The position numbers and the translations under genes are program-made. This document shows, one piece after another, positions 1 to 8,601 of a stretch of 45,597 nucleotides of DNA. The DNA comes from LC029 sp036676475. Its GTDB lineage: Bacteria; Bacillota; Bacilli; Aneurinibacillales; RAOX-1. How positions within the stretch are numbered: the stretch's first letter is position 1; every line of letters starts with the position of its first letter. Location of the stretch: contig JAKFCU010000078.1 of NCBI GenBank assembly GCA_036676475.1, forward strand, positions 1-45,597. The letters are read 5' to 3'. The notes under the pieces were generated by a model. The model was given only the letters and a program-made list of their open reading frames with translations. It did not search any database and was not told the DNA's origin.

Positions 1-117
1 AGTTTAGCAACGTCCCGGGCATCCTATTGCTTTTTTTAATAAACATATCTACGCACTCAAACGTTTTTAGGTTTGTGCTAACCCAAAGTTTATACTTCTA
101 ACAAAGTGATTTTCACA
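1..117. other. Window edge without a recognised gene
   Basis: AT-rich sequence with no open frame carrying a ribosome site. It contains GTGATTTTCAC (about 105-115), which has only three bases between half-sites and so does not fit FNR. Confidence 0.5.
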
Positions 118-167
118 GAAAAAGGCTAAAGCCTACCACAGGTGAAAAACCTGGCGTTGCTTTAGCC
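118..167 (-). terminator. Rho-independent terminator of the 63-residue zinc-ribbon gene
   Basis: Read on the minus strand, GGCTAAAGC (167-159) pairs with GCTTTAGCC (132-124), with a smaller CAGGT/ACCTG hairpin inside, and a short T-run follows. It lies just past the stop of the minus-strand gene at 170-361. Confidence 0.7.
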
Positions 168-169
168 GA

Positions 170-361
170 TTACAGTTCTGCAGCTGCACTAAATAGGATA
201 ATACCCAAAATGATAAAACCAAATGATCCAAGCAGGATGTTAATCAAATGATTATGAACGGTCTCTTTTATCACTTGTACGGGGGACTGGGATAAGGATC
301 CGCAGTGCGTACAGATTCCTGTTACCTGATGAGTGCTTCCTTTACAAACCTCGCAACGCAT
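170..361 (-). CDS. Small zinc-ribbon membrane protein
   Basis: This 63-residue protein starts with a Cys4 zinc-ribbon pattern (CEVC near residue 3 and CTHCG near residue 18) and ends with one hydrophobic segment at about residues 40-60. It is therefore probably a membrane-anchored protein with a small cytosolic metal site. An AAAGGGG ribosome site lies about 8 bases before the ATG and a hairpin terminator follows. It resembles in size the other two short CxxC proteins in this window (8602-8823 and 29899-30099), but only those two have a membrane-free tail. I do not recognise a named family. Confidence 0.7.
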   Translation of the reverse strand: MRCEVCKGSTHQVTGICTHCGSLSQSPVQVIKETVHNHLINILLGSFGFIILGIILFSAAAEL

Positions 362-466
362 GGTGGTACCCCTTTCTACTTATAAAGAAAACGTATTGTT
401 TAAACGTATTATATTGTAATAAAAGAAAGGGTGAAGTGCAAACACAATTTTTGGCATCAATCAAAA

Positions 467-1387
467 TTAACGCACTGTAGATTCCAAGATGGTTAGCGTA
501 TTGTTTATCGTATTTAAATTTACCCTGGCTCCTATGGGAATGGCGGCTTTGTAATAGTCATGTGCGGTTTGCAAATTTGTCATCAAGGGTTTGCCTAACG
601 GGACCACAAATTCATTGATCAAGTCTGCATAGGTTTTACCGTACCCAATCAAACATTGGGTACACGTTCCCATCACAATCCCGATACAATCCTGAAACTT
701 TCCGGCCTGCTTTAAGTGATTCATATAACGATAGACCGTATTTACCGGTTCATGGGTTTCTTCCAGTAACAGGATTTTACCTTTCGTATCAATTTCATAA
801 GGGGTGCCAAGGCTGGAAACAAAAGAAGTCAAATTTCCTCCCACAATAGGTCCGGACACATTTCCCCGTACACGGCTAACTAAAGGCATTCCCGGAGGAT
901 TTACAATTTGCCGACGTGGGCTTACGACGGAAGTGGCTGCAAAAAACTGGTCAAAATTATAAGCCGGAGTAGTCGGTCTGAAATCGATAAGCATCAAGCT
1001 TTGAAAAGTGATCAGATTGGCATATTGATACAACATATTCAGAAGTACTGTGATATCGCTATATCCGGTAATAATTTTTGGATTCTGCCGAATGGCGCTG
1101 ACACTGAGATAAGGGAATATTCCAGTCACACCGACTCCGCCCCTTGTGGGGAGAATCATTTTAACTTCCTTGTTACGAAACATACTCATCAGATCTTCTG
1201 CTCGTTGCCGATCGGTGCCTGCTAAGTAACCATTAGAAGCATATACATATTTTCCTAAAATCACTTTAAAGCCCATAGATTTAAGGAATTCGATTCGAGT
1301 ATTGATCGTATTTGCATCCAATGGGCTTCCTAAAGTTACGATCCCGATCGTATCTCCTTGCTGCAAGCGTGGCGGTTTTGCAGGAAT
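467..1387 (-). CDS. LD-carboxypeptidase, peptidase family S66 (LdcA/MccF type), probable ATT start
   Basis: Serine peptidase of the S66 family, which removes the terminal D-Ala from murein tetrapeptides or acts on MccF-like amide substrates. Visible motifs are the N-terminal GDTIGIVTLGSP strand, the nucleophile motif GYSDIT, a LLEETHEP acidic motif, and a C-terminal AHDYYKAAIPIGA segment with the usual catalytic His, although the Gly normally before the His is Ala. The longest open frame begins at ATG 1474, but its first 29 codons have no counterpart in the family and its nearest purine-rich site is about 15 bases away. A perfect AAAGGAGGA (1403-1395) lies 7 bases before an in-frame ATT at 1387, exactly where the conserved domain begins, so I place the start there. 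No signal peptide is seen, so the enzyme is probably cytosolic. Function is secure at family level; the start is an inference. Confidence 0.82.
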   Translation of the reverse strand: MPAKPPRLQQGDTIGIVTLGSPLDANTINTRIEFLKSMGFKVILGKYVYASNGYLAGTDRQRAEDLMSMFRNKEVKMILPTRGGVGVTGIFPYLSVSAIRQNPKIITGYSDITVLLNMLYQYANLITFQSLMLIDFRPTTPAYNFDQFFAATSVVSPRRQIVNPPGMPLVSRVRGNVSGPIVGGNLTSFVSSLGTPYEIDTKGKILLLEETHEPVNTVYRYMNHLKQAGKFQDCIGIVMGTCTQCLIGYGKTYADLINEFVVPLGKPLMTNLQTAHDYYKAAIPIGARVNLNTINNTLTILESTVR

Positions 1388-1542
1388 AAAGATCTCCTCC
1401 TTTGCCCAAGTCTCTCTAATCATAAGAATATGAATGATTAAAGAAGGAAAGACCTCTGAAATGCACAATTTCATCAGAACACTTGTCTATCCTTTCTCTC
1501 TTAAGAGAACATATATTGATATAAAAGGGAGGGGGGCCTACA

Positions 1543-1761
1543 GTGGATGACATTAGTGCAGAGTCGCTAGGATCATTGCTTCAAAAAAAAATAAAAATAG
1601 AAGTGAATAATAGAGTGATATCGGGAGAGTTGATAGCTGTAAAAGGAGATATCGTGATCTTTAGGATGATTCTCCAAGGGACTATGAAGGATATCCAGAT
1701 TCATATAGATGATATCGACGCAATTATGCTTCTATCCAAGGGAAAACTAACAGAACCTTAA
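1543..1761 (+). CDS. Small Sm-like (DUF2642/YuzF-like) protein
   Basis: A 72-residue protein starting at GTG behind a GGGAGGGGGG ribosome site. Its pattern of alternating hydrophobic beta strands (GSLLQKKIKIEV, ISGELIAVKGDIVIF, IQIHIDDIDAIMLL) matches the one-domain Sm-like fold of the Bacillus YuzF/DUF2642 small proteins, several of which are spore-associated. A second protein of similar layout sits at 20239-20517. No catalytic residues are seen and the role is unknown. The family call is by pattern only. Confidence 0.6.
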   Translation: MDDISAESLGSLLQKKIKIEVNNRVISGELIAVKGDIVIFRMILQGTMKDIQIHIDDIDAIMLLSKGKLTEP

Positions 1762-1762
1762 T

Positions 1763-1800
1763 ATATAGCGGGGTGTCCCTTTTAGGACAGCCCGCTATAT
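1763..1800. terminator. Long hairpin between convergent small genes
   Basis: A perfect 10-bp stem (ATATAGCGGG with CCCGCTATAT) is extended by GTGTCC/GGACA around a short loop. It separates the plus-strand gene ending at 1761 from the minus-strand gene ending at 1806. Neither side has a strong T-run, so it may be a weak terminator or an RNA-stabilising hairpin. Confidence 0.5.
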
Positions 1801-1805
1801 CGTTG

Positions 1806-2048
1806 TCACTTATTAAATTTTCTTTGAACTTTTTCTTGTATTTTTTGAATTTTATCCGAAGAAAGCTTGATCCCTAGTGATTTTCCTACTTTCCTAATGA
1901 GATCTTCCATCTTGTCCTCACTTTTCATGTCGTTCTTGGAAAACCCTTTTGCCAGGGATTTAATCTTATTCATATCCCATTTTGTATTGCTTTTTTCGTT
2001 AAGTTTTTTGAGTAAATTCTTAGAATCTTTTCTGTCCAAAATAATCAC
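1806..2048 (-). CDS. SpoVIF-like small basic protein
   Basis: An 80-residue lysine-rich, probably all-helical protein. The segment from about residue 20 onward (DMNKIKSLAKGFSKNDMKSE, then a LIRKVGKSLGIKLS stretch) follows the pattern of stage VI sporulation protein F: a DILKLA-like helix, a ND.K.ED turn, an (I/L)I..V helix and a VS/KLS..K.Q.I helix. SpoVIF (YjcC) helps spore coat assembly through GerE in B. subtilis. The ribosome site AAAAGGAGTGATT lies directly before the ATG. The match is by pattern memory, so the assignment is tentative. Confidence 0.5.
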   Translation of the reverse strand: MIILDRKDSKNLLKKLNEKSNTKWDMNKIKSLAKGFSKNDMKSEDKMEDLIRKVGKSLGIKLSSDKIQKIQEKVQRKFNK

Positions 2049-2127
2049 TCCTTTTAGAACTGAGTTGGCGGAAGAAACAATATATTATATTGGACTGAAT
2101 TCTTATTTGCTTATGCGTTTAACTATA

Positions 2128-2166
2128 TAAAAAGAAAGGACTTCAAATAGGAGTCCTTTCTTTTTA
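2128..2166 (-). terminator. Rho-independent terminator of the PASTA pseudokinase gene
   Basis: AAAGAAAGGACT pairs with AGTCCTTTCTTT around a short loop and is flanked by A and T runs on both sides, so it can stop transcription on either strand. It lies just beyond the stop of the minus-strand gene at 2169. Confidence 0.75.
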
Positions 2167-2168
2167 TG

Positions 2169-3347
2169 TTATTGAGGAACCGAACCTTTACTGATCCAGA
2201 AGCTAAGATAGCCGCCTCTTGTCACTTCTGTTCCTGATTCAGGTTGCTGCTTGAATACAAAGCCTTCCTGTTGATCATTGTACTCGACATAATATTTATA
2301 ATGAAGCCCGTAGGAAAGAATCAATTTTTCTGCTTCTTCCTTTGATAATCCACGAAGATCAGGGACTTGCATGATCTCCTCAGAAGAAGGCAATGGAGTG
2401 GCTTCTATTTCTATCGGCGGGGGTGATGCCAGAGTGTCATTAACATTGACGGGTTTTTGTGTGTCTGACGGTACCGAAACAGGTGATGATGGAGCTGATC
2501 TTATGTGTGCATAGGACATATATCCCAAAATGAAAAGGAGAAGCAATCCGCTGGTTATGGCCAACCCTTTTGTTAAAGGACGAAGTCTGGATTCCTTTGC
2601 CGGGATTTCCACCTCTGGTATTGGAGTGATCGGTACAGTCCCTCTGTTTTGGATCATGGTTTCATCTTGTTTCAAAGCTTGGAGTTCTAGTAAGAATGAA
2701 GAAAGAGATTCATGTCCCTTTAGTACCCGTCTTATTAGATTGGAGAAGGCTTTTGTTTTTTCAGGAAAATACGGTTCTATGGATAATGAAAGTTCTTTTT
2801 CTAAAAAATCAGCATCTGCAGGGAGATCAGGAGTTTGGAGAAGGAGCTGATAAAGTAAGTGAATCAATCCAAGCACTCCCCGTTGGTGCCTTTCCCCTTC
2901 TGCCCAATAATTGACAACCATTAATTGATTTTGATCCAGCCAGAGATTTTCCGCCGTAACGGAAAATCCACGTACTCTTTCTGCTAATGCATCCTGTAGA
3001 GCTTCTCCTAAGTCCATGACCATGTTTAAAACTTCTGGAAAGGTCAGAGGCAAGGGTTGTAAATTCAGTTGATGCAAGAGGGGTATACCACTGCGATATT
3101 CTAACACAATATAGACCCCATCCTGATGTTCACCCAAATCCAGCATATGGAAAAAGGTGGGGTTGGCAAAATGAGAGACGCTTCCTAGCAGGCGTTTCGT
3201 TTCGTCCTTGGTTGTTTGACTATTTACCCGAATCTGATAGAGAAATACTTGGCGCTGTAAGGACAGATCTTTTCCTTCATGAAGAATACCATTTGCTGTG
3301 GACAAGACCTGTTTTTCAAAATGGTATCGCCGTTGGATTGGTTCCAC
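2169..3347 (-). CDS. Membrane-anchored PASTA-domain pseudokinase
   Basis: A 392-residue protein with the layout of a PrkC/Stk-type receptor kinase but a degenerate kinase half. Residues about 1-230 follow the order of a Hanks-type fold: RYHFEKQVLS at the N-terminus, a VYIVLEY hinge and a late helical lobe. However, no Gly-rich loop, VAxK lysine, HRD or DFG motif is present; the expected HRDLKPEN position reads FSVTAENLW and the DFG position VNYW. A transmembrane helix follows (about 264-285), then a proline/serine-rich linker and one PASTA domain (from VPDLRGLSKEEAEKLI to the end). It starts at GTG behind GGGG. It is predicted to sense peptidoglycan fragments or lipid II without phosphotransfer. 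The single PASTA repeat and missing motifs are seen directly; the role is inferred. Confidence 0.75.
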   Translation of the reverse strand: MEPIQRRYHFEKQVLSTANGILHEGKDLSLQRQVFLYQIRVNSQTTKDETKRLLGSVSHFANPTFFHMLDLGEHQDGVYIVLEYRSGIPLLHQLNLQPLPLTFPEVLNMVMDLGEALQDALAERVRGFSVTAENLWLDQNQLMVVNYWAEGERHQRGVLGLIHLLYQLLLQTPDLPADADFLEKELSLSIEPYFPEKTKAFSNLIRRVLKGHESLSSFLLELQALKQDETMIQNRGTVPITPIPEVEIPAKESRLRPLTKGLAITSGLLLLFILGYMSYAHIRSAPSSPVSVPSDTQKPVNVNDTLASPPPIEIEATPLPSSEEIMQVPDLRGLSKEEAEKLILSYGLHYKYYVEYNDQQEGFVFKQQPESGTEVTRGGYLSFWISKGSVPQ

Positions 3348-3416
3348 CCGAAAGCCCCTCCTTATTTATTCCCTTCTTAATATATACGATGCCAAGACGA
3401 TTTTTATGGGTGTTAA

Positions 3417-5099
3417 TTACTCAGCCCAAATAGGGACAATCTGCATTCCTTTCCAATAGTCGCTATATTCAAAGGTGCCATAGTAGGTTTGAAGTGTGTG
3501 AAAGTTTGCACGACTAGCCCCAGACCACATAGCAAAATGAACCTGGAGATGGCCTAGCTGAAGCTTTCCTATTTTTTGATCTTCTTTGAGCTCCCGTCCG
3601 GGAAGAAGGGTTCCTTCAACGGCCCAAGTAACAGGAGGGAACCCCTGTCCGAAGGGCTCCATTTTTGCAAGAACATCAAAAAAGCGATCCATATCGGGCA
3701 TCTCTGCAGCGGATAGGCGTGCATCCCACCGGTTCGTTTTGATCCAGGTTTCAAGCGGATAAGTGGCTAATTCTTTGTCGATGGCCTGGAAGAATGGTTC
3801 TACAAGATTTTCATCCTCAAAGGTTAGTCCAGCAGCAGCAGCATGCCCTCCCCACTTATTTCCAAGCAAGTGCTGATATTTTTCCATCAGTTGGAATAAG
3901 TGAACACCATCAATGGAACGTGCGGAGCCCTTGATCACTCCGTTATGTCTAGAAAGACAGAAGGTTGGTCGATAGTATCTTTCCACAATTTTGGAAGCGG
4001 CAATTCCGACCACTCCTTCATGAAAGCTGTCATCCATAATGGCTAACACGAATTGGTAGGGAGAATACTCGGCTTGCTTAAGTCCCATTTGTACGACATG
4101 TTCTTGTGCTGCTTTACGTTCTGTGTTTCGGTTCTCTAATTCTATTAAGATTGCTTCACAATAAGCTTGGTCTTGGGATAAAAACAGATTCACAACCGGA
4201 TCAGCGTCCTTCATCCGACCTGCCGCATTAATTCGTGGTCCTATCGAGTAGCCGAGAGTTTTCGTATTGACCTGCTTCCAGCCTAGTTTTTCTTTCATGA
4301 GCCGAAAGGCTAAACGCTTCCCACTCCATATTTTTTCTAATCCCAGACGTACGAAGATGCGATTATCTCCACGTAAAGGCATGATGTCACAAACGGTACC
4401 CACTGCAACAAGATCTAATAAATCCTCGCTCACCCAAGTTGGCGGCTTTTTCCCTTGGCATTCCCACAATGCCTTCATGAACTGATAGGCTACAGTACAA
4501 CCACAAATGCCGTGGTCGGGATAATCCGTTACCATCGGATGGATGACAGTATAAGCGTGCTTAGGAAAGGACTGTTTGGGTTCATGGTGATCGGTTACAA
4601 TCGTATCGATGCCACGTTCTTTTAATTCTCTGATTTGTGAATCGCTAGATACACCGCAATCGACTGTAATCACCAACTGTGGTTTTTTTTCCAGCAATCG
4701 AGGAAGGTTATGGTCGTTAAGACCATATCCCTCGGTAAAACGGTCTGGAATCAAATATTCCACTTCAAAACCATAATGTTTCTGAAGGGCTTGTAACACC
4801 GTCATGATCACAGTCGCGGCCGTCGTTCCGTCTGCATCATAGTCGCCTACGATGACGATCTTTTCTTTATTCATGAATGCTTGTCTAAGTCGTTCAACCC
4901 CACGGTATATAGGCGGACCAAATGCTGTACTGGGCGTAGTGTGTTCCAAGTTGCCGTGAAAGAAGTGATCCAATTGACTCGTGCTCATAACTCCACGGTT
5001 ATAGAGGACCTGCCCGAATAAAAGTGGAATTTTATGATCCTGCAACCATTCGTTCATTTCAAAAGGAATGGAAACGGGGTCGTACGGCTTCCATATCAT
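3417..5099 (-). CDS. recJ: Single-stranded-DNA 5'-3' exonuclease, RecJ family
   Basis: RecJ degrades single-stranded DNA in recombination and mismatch or excision repair. Visible DHH-phosphoesterase motifs are VIVGDYDADGTTAA (motif I), VDCGVS (II), DHHEP (III) and the region around DLVAVGTVCDIMPL (IV). A DHHA1 part follows, with GPRINAAGRMKDAD and GGHAAAAGL. At 560 residues it has the compact E. coli-like length rather than the nearly 790 residues of B. subtilis RecJ. None of the usual Bacillus recJ neighbours (secDF, apt) are nearby, so it may be a second RecJ-like paralogue. The start is ATG with GGGGGAG 6 bases upstream. The gene lies 69 bases upstream of the pseudokinase gene and could be cotranscribed with it. 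Confidence 0.9.
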   Translation of the reverse strand: MIWKPYDPVSIPFEMNEWLQDHKIPLLFGQVLYNRGVMSTSQLDHFFHGNLEHTTPSTAFGPPIYRGVERLRQAFMNKEKIVIVGDYDADGTTAATVIMTVLQALQKHYGFEVEYLIPDRFTEGYGLNDHNLPRLLEKKPQLVITVDCGVSSDSQIRELKERGIDTIVTDHHEPKQSFPKHAYTVIHPMVTDYPDHGICGCTVAYQFMKALWECQGKKPPTWVSEDLLDLVAVGTVCDIMPLRGDNRIFVRLGLEKIWSGKRLAFRLMKEKLGWKQVNTKTLGYSIGPRINAAGRMKDADPVVNLFLSQDQAYCEAILIELENRNTERKAAQEHVVQMGLKQAEYSPYQFVLAIMDDSFHEGVVGIAASKIVERYYRPTFCLSRHNGVIKGSARSIDGVHLFQLMEKYQHLLGNKWGGHAAAAGLTFEDENLVEPFFQAIDKELATYPLETWIKTNRWDARLSAAEMPDMDRFFDVLAKMEPFGQGFPPVTWAVEGTLLPGRELKEDQKIGKLQLGHLQVHFAMWSGASRANFHTLQTYYGTFEYSDYWKGMQIVPIWAE

Positions 5100-5230
5100 A
5101 AATGCTCCCCCTTCTCCTCACAAAATCTATGTATCTTGTATCTATTATTTTTTATGTTCTTATTAGATCCTTATATCTTATCATGTTGAGATGTGAATTT
5201 GTATCCTGCAAGAACCACCTCTCTATGAAA

Positions 5231-5310
5231 ACATAAGGCGATGCCAGTAGCTTTCTTACACTTATCAGTCTAGTGTTATACGCATACAGCTACGCCAGTA
5301 GCTTTCTTAC
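5231..5310 (+). repeat. Dispersed intergenic repeat, one partial and one near-full copy in tandem
   Basis: 5231-5260 matches the right half of the repeat (ATAAGGCGATGCCAGTAG then CTTTCTTA). 5261-5310 is a fuller, slightly diverged copy. They lie in the 306-base gap between the divergent recJ and GGDEF-EAL genes. The consensus runs from ACTTATCGGAAAGTA through CGCATAAGGC to CAGTAGCTTTCTTA, about 49 bp. Confidence 0.85.
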
Positions 5311-5405
5311 AAATAAGTGAATAATATGGCAGCTCTTTTAGATTGTGTTATAATTTCCATATTAGTTTTATAGCTGTTCATTTGATTGTTTCTAAGGGGA
5401 TCATT

Positions 5406-7745
5406 ATGAAAGATTGGAATAAAGAACCAAAGAGTGTGAGTAAATTTAAAGTGTTCTTGCAGATACTCATGATATTTGCCTTCGTTGATTTTATCCTCAT
5501 GATAACCTTTCGTTTACTTGATATCGATAAATCCTGGAAAATTATGCTAGACCCATTTTTATTAGCTTTACTTAGCGGTCCATTTCTTTATAAATGGGTG
5601 ATAGGAAGTGCGATCAGTATAACAGAGGAAAAGTTAATCGAGAGTGAACATCAATATAAGATAACACATGAAATGCTAAGTGCGATGTATGAAGCCTCTC
5701 CCTTAGCCATTATTGTTCTAGATCAGGAGGAACGGGTTCAACTTTGGAACCCTGCCGCAGAAAAGATTTTTGGATGGAGAGAAGACGAAGTCATCAATCA
5801 ACCGTATCCGATTATCCCCGAATCGGATAAAGAATGGCTAAGCTCGGTTATTTGGTATTATCAAAAAGTGGCTGATAAAGAGGTGAAACGCCTTAGAAAA
5901 GATGGTACCCTCATCGATGTCAGTTTATCGACTGCAACCTTGCACGATCATGTAGGAAATGTAAACGGGGTATTAGCGATTCTGATGGATATTTCTCAGA
6001 GGAAGCAAGCTGAAAGATACTTAAGGCAGACGTTAAAGCAGCTAGAAGATATGAAGTTTGCTTTAGACGAGTCCGCCATTGTTTCCATAACGGATCGTAC
6101 AGGCTTGATTACTTATGCTAATGATAAATTCTGTAAGATTTCTCAGTACACCAGGGATGAGCTAATTGGGCAAAACCACCGTATTATTAAATCCAGTCAT
6201 CATCCAACTTCATTTTTTGCCGAGATGTGGGATCATTTAAACCAAGGCAAGGTTTTCCAGGCAGAGGTCAAAAATCAAGCAAAAGATGGAAGTCATTACT
6301 GGGTGGAAACAACCATTGTTCCATTCCTTGATGAAGAGGGTGTTCCGTATCAGCATGTCTCCATACGAAAAGATATTACCGATCGGAAACGAGCACAGGA
6401 GGTCATACAGCATATGGCTTACCATGATGATCTTACCGAACTGCCCAACAGGAGGAAATTTAAGAAAAGGTTGGCAGCCAGCATTGAAACAGCGAGACAG
6501 CACGGCCACAGCTTAGCTGTTCTATTCTTTGATATGGATCGATTCAAAAATATTAATGATTCCTTAGGTCATGACACGGGAGATCGCTTGCTTCAAATTA
6601 TTGCCCAACGTCTAAAGAAGGCAGTTGGAGAACTGGGCATCGTTGCGCGTATGGGGGGAGATGAATTTATGGTTATGTTACCCCGATTGGCTAAAGAGGA
6701 AGAAGCAACGCTAATGGCTCAAACTATCCAGGATATTTTTCAAGAACCCGTCATCATTTACGGACACGAAATGTATATCACTTCCAGTATTGGGATCTCC
6801 ATTTATCCAGACCATGGAGATCATGTGGAGATTCTGATGAAATATGCAGATGTTGCGATGTACCATGCAAAGAAAGAAGGGAGTAATAATATACAGCTTT
6901 ACTCCAAAAGCATGTTTAAGCGTGCTCATGAGAGGCTGATAACGGAGACGAATCTTTACAGAGCGCTTGAGAGAGAAGAACTGATGGTCTATTATCAGCC
7001 GCAAATGGATCTGAGGACGGGAAAGATGGTCGGCATGGAATCTTTAATCCGATGGAATCATCCGGAGTGGGGATTTGTATCCCCTGCCACATTTATTCCT
7101 GTAGCAGAAGAAACGGGGCTTATTATTCCCATCGGTGAATGGGTTTTAAAAACGGCATGTCTACAAAATAAAGCTTGGCAGGATCAAGGGTATGAGCCGA
7201 TTGTTGTATCCGTTAATCTCTCTATTCGCCAATTTTTAAAGTCTGATTTGATTGATCAGATAGCTCGGATTTTAGTTGAGACAGGTCTTGAACCTCGTTA
7301 TCTAGAATTAGAAATTACCGAAAGTATGACAATGGACGTAGAACGTACCATTCAAACACTACAAGAGCTGAAGGAGTTAGGAGTTGGGATTAGTATGGAC
7401 GATTTTGGAACGGGTTATAGTTCCTTAAATAATTTAAAACGATTCCCGATAGATAAATTGAAAATCGATCAATCCTTTATTCGCGATCTCCCCAATGGTT
7501 CGAAGGATGCTGCCATTGTTTCCACCATTATTGGAATGGCAAAAAATCTGCATTTAAAAGCAATTGCAGAAGGTGTAGAGAAATTAGAACAAATGAACTT
7601 CCTGAAAGAGAAGGATTGTGATGAAATTCAAGGGTATTATTGGAGTCGACCTTTACCGGCGATGGAAATGGAAAGTTTTTTTTCAAACCATTCCATGAAA
7701 AAAACGGAACTTCCTGTTATCGGATACCTCAAGGGGAACGGCTAG
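5406..7745 (+). CDS. PAS-PAS-GGDEF-EAL c-di-GMP turnover protein with N-terminal membrane segments
   Basis: A 779-residue protein. Two hydrophobic segments (about 17-38 and 47-70) anchor it, then come PAS 1 (about 85-205), PAS 2 (about 215-335), GGDEF (about 345-505) and EAL (about 515-765). The cyclase site is intact (ARMGGDEF near residue 417) with no RxxD inhibitory site in the usual place. The EAL signature reads ESL, a tolerated variant, and downstream EITES, DDFGTGYSS, KIDQSF and EGVE motifs are present. Both activities are therefore possible, with PAS signals deciding. The longest frame begins at 5343, but the ATG at 5406 has AAGGGG at proper spacing and the sequence before it looks like promoter DNA. 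Two copies of the dispersed repeat lie just upstream. Confidence 0.92.
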   Translation: MKDWNKEPKSVSKFKVFLQILMIFAFVDFILMITFRLLDIDKSWKIMLDPFLLALLSGPFLYKWVIGSAISITEEKLIESEHQYKITHEMLSAMYEASPLAIIVLDQEERVQLWNPAAEKIFGWREDEVINQPYPIIPESDKEWLSSVIWYYQKVADKEVKRLRKDGTLIDVSLSTATLHDHVGNVNGVLAILMDISQRKQAERYLRQTLKQLEDMKFALDESAIVSITDRTGLITYANDKFCKISQYTRDELIGQNHRIIKSSHHPTSFFAEMWDHLNQGKVFQAEVKNQAKDGSHYWVETTIVPFLDEEGVPYQHVSIRKDITDRKRAQEVIQHMAYHDDLTELPNRRKFKKRLAASIETARQHGHSLAVLFFDMDRFKNINDSLGHDTGDRLLQIIAQRLKKAVGELGIVARMGGDEFMVMLPRLAKEEEATLMAQTIQDIFQEPVIIYGHEMYITSSIGISIYPDHGDHVEILMKYADVAMYHAKKEGSNNIQLYSKSMFKRAHERLITETNLYRALEREELMVYYQPQMDLRTGKMVGMESLIRWNHPEWGFVSPATFIPVAEETGLIIPIGEWVLKTACLQNKAWQDQGYEPIVVSVNLSIRQFLKSDLIDQIARILVETGLEPRYLELEITESMTMDVERTIQTLQELKELGVGISMDDFGTGYSSLNNLKRFPIDKLKIDQSFIRDLPNGSKDAAIVSTIIGMAKNLHLKAIAEGVEKLEQMNFLKEKDCDEIQGYYWSRPLPAMEMESFFSNHSMKKTELPVIGYLKGNG

Positions 7746-7947
7746 GATTTAAAACCAATAGAAGCCAACGACAAAAACGGGCTGAATTCTAAGTGTTTTA
7801 AAAAAATTCAGTTTCTTCCTTCCTGACACGAAGAGTGGTTCGAAACTCTAAGCCATAAATGACGAGGAACCCACAGTACCACCAGCAGATTGCATTGAAA
7901 TCCTTGGGATCGGATACAAAATCACGGATATACGCATATAAAAAGGA

Positions 7948-7975
7948 CCTGGCATGCTTTTTGCCCGGTTTTTTT
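7948..7975 (+). terminator. Hairpin terminator ahead of thpR
   Basis: CCTGGCA (7948-7954) pairs with TGCCCGG (7962-7968) with one mismatch and is followed by seven T residues. It ends plus-strand transcription arriving from the GGDEF-EAL gene. A 60-codon minus-strand frame covering this site has no ribosome site and is not called. Confidence 0.55.
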
Positions 7976-8031
7976 ATCATGAATAGTTTTAACGAGCTAT
8001 GAAGGGGAAATTAATCAAGGAGGTGTTCAAC

Positions 8032-8601
8032 ATGAATAGACAGACTCATCATTTCTTTTTGGCTTTGCCTATTCCGAAAGAAATGGCGATACAAGTGGTA
8101 AGAATCGTGAAGAAGGAAAACGCGGATTTAGCCTTTAAAACTTGGGTTGAACCTGAGGATTACCATATCACCCTGCATTTCTTGGGTTACGCTTCGAAGG
8201 AGCAACTGTTGAAGCTGAATCATGTTCTTCCTCATTTAGTGGGCAATTGGAAGTCTTTTGAATTAGAAATAACCCATTTCGGATCATTTGGTGAAGCGCA
8301 GGCTCCACGGATCTTATGGGTAGGTGTGAGGGAAGAGTCGTCTCTATTTTCTTTCCAATACGAGATAGGCACGATTTGTAAACAAGCGGGCTTTGAACTC
8401 GAGAGGCGACCCTATCGTCCTCATATTACTGTAGCAAGGAAATGGGATAGGGAAGATCCATTTTCTCTTGCGCGTTTAGCAAGTGAAATAAATAAAACGA
8501 AATGTAACTGGAAATGGCAAGTAAAGGAGGTCTTGTTATACCAGACTTGTATAGATCGTCTCCCTAAATATGAAGCCATTTATCGATATCCATTGCAATA
8601 G
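8032..8601 (+). CDS. thpR: RNA 2',3'-cyclic phosphodiesterase, 2H family
   Basis: A 2H phosphoesterase that opens 2',3'-cyclic phosphates on RNA ends (historically called 2'-5' RNA ligase). The two catalytic HxTx motifs are plain: YHITLHFLG (His45, Thr47) and RPHITVARK near residue 128. The 189-residue length is normal. An in-frame ATG at 7999 exists, but the ATG at 8032 has a perfect AAGGAGGTG 6 bases upstream and the family's N-terminus (FFLALPIP) begins right after it. It is convergent with, and directly abuts, the gene ending at 8602. Confidence 0.9.
   Translation: MNRQTHHFFLALPIPKEMAIQVVRIVKKENADLAFKTWVEPEDYHITLHFLGYASKEQLLKLNHVLPHLVGNWKSFELEITHFGSFGEAQAPRILWVGVREESSLFSFQYEIGTICKQAGFELERRPYRPHITVARKWDREDPFSLARLASEINKTKCNWKWQVKEVLLYQTCIDRLPKYEAIYRYPLQ

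Noticed and set aside
105..115. GTGATTTTCAC as an FNR site
   Set aside because: Only three bases between the half-sites; FNR needs six.
7798..7980. 60-codon minus-strand frame after the first GGDEF-EAL gene
   Set aside because: No ribosome site before its ATG, and its first codons overlap a plus-strand terminator hairpin with a T-run.
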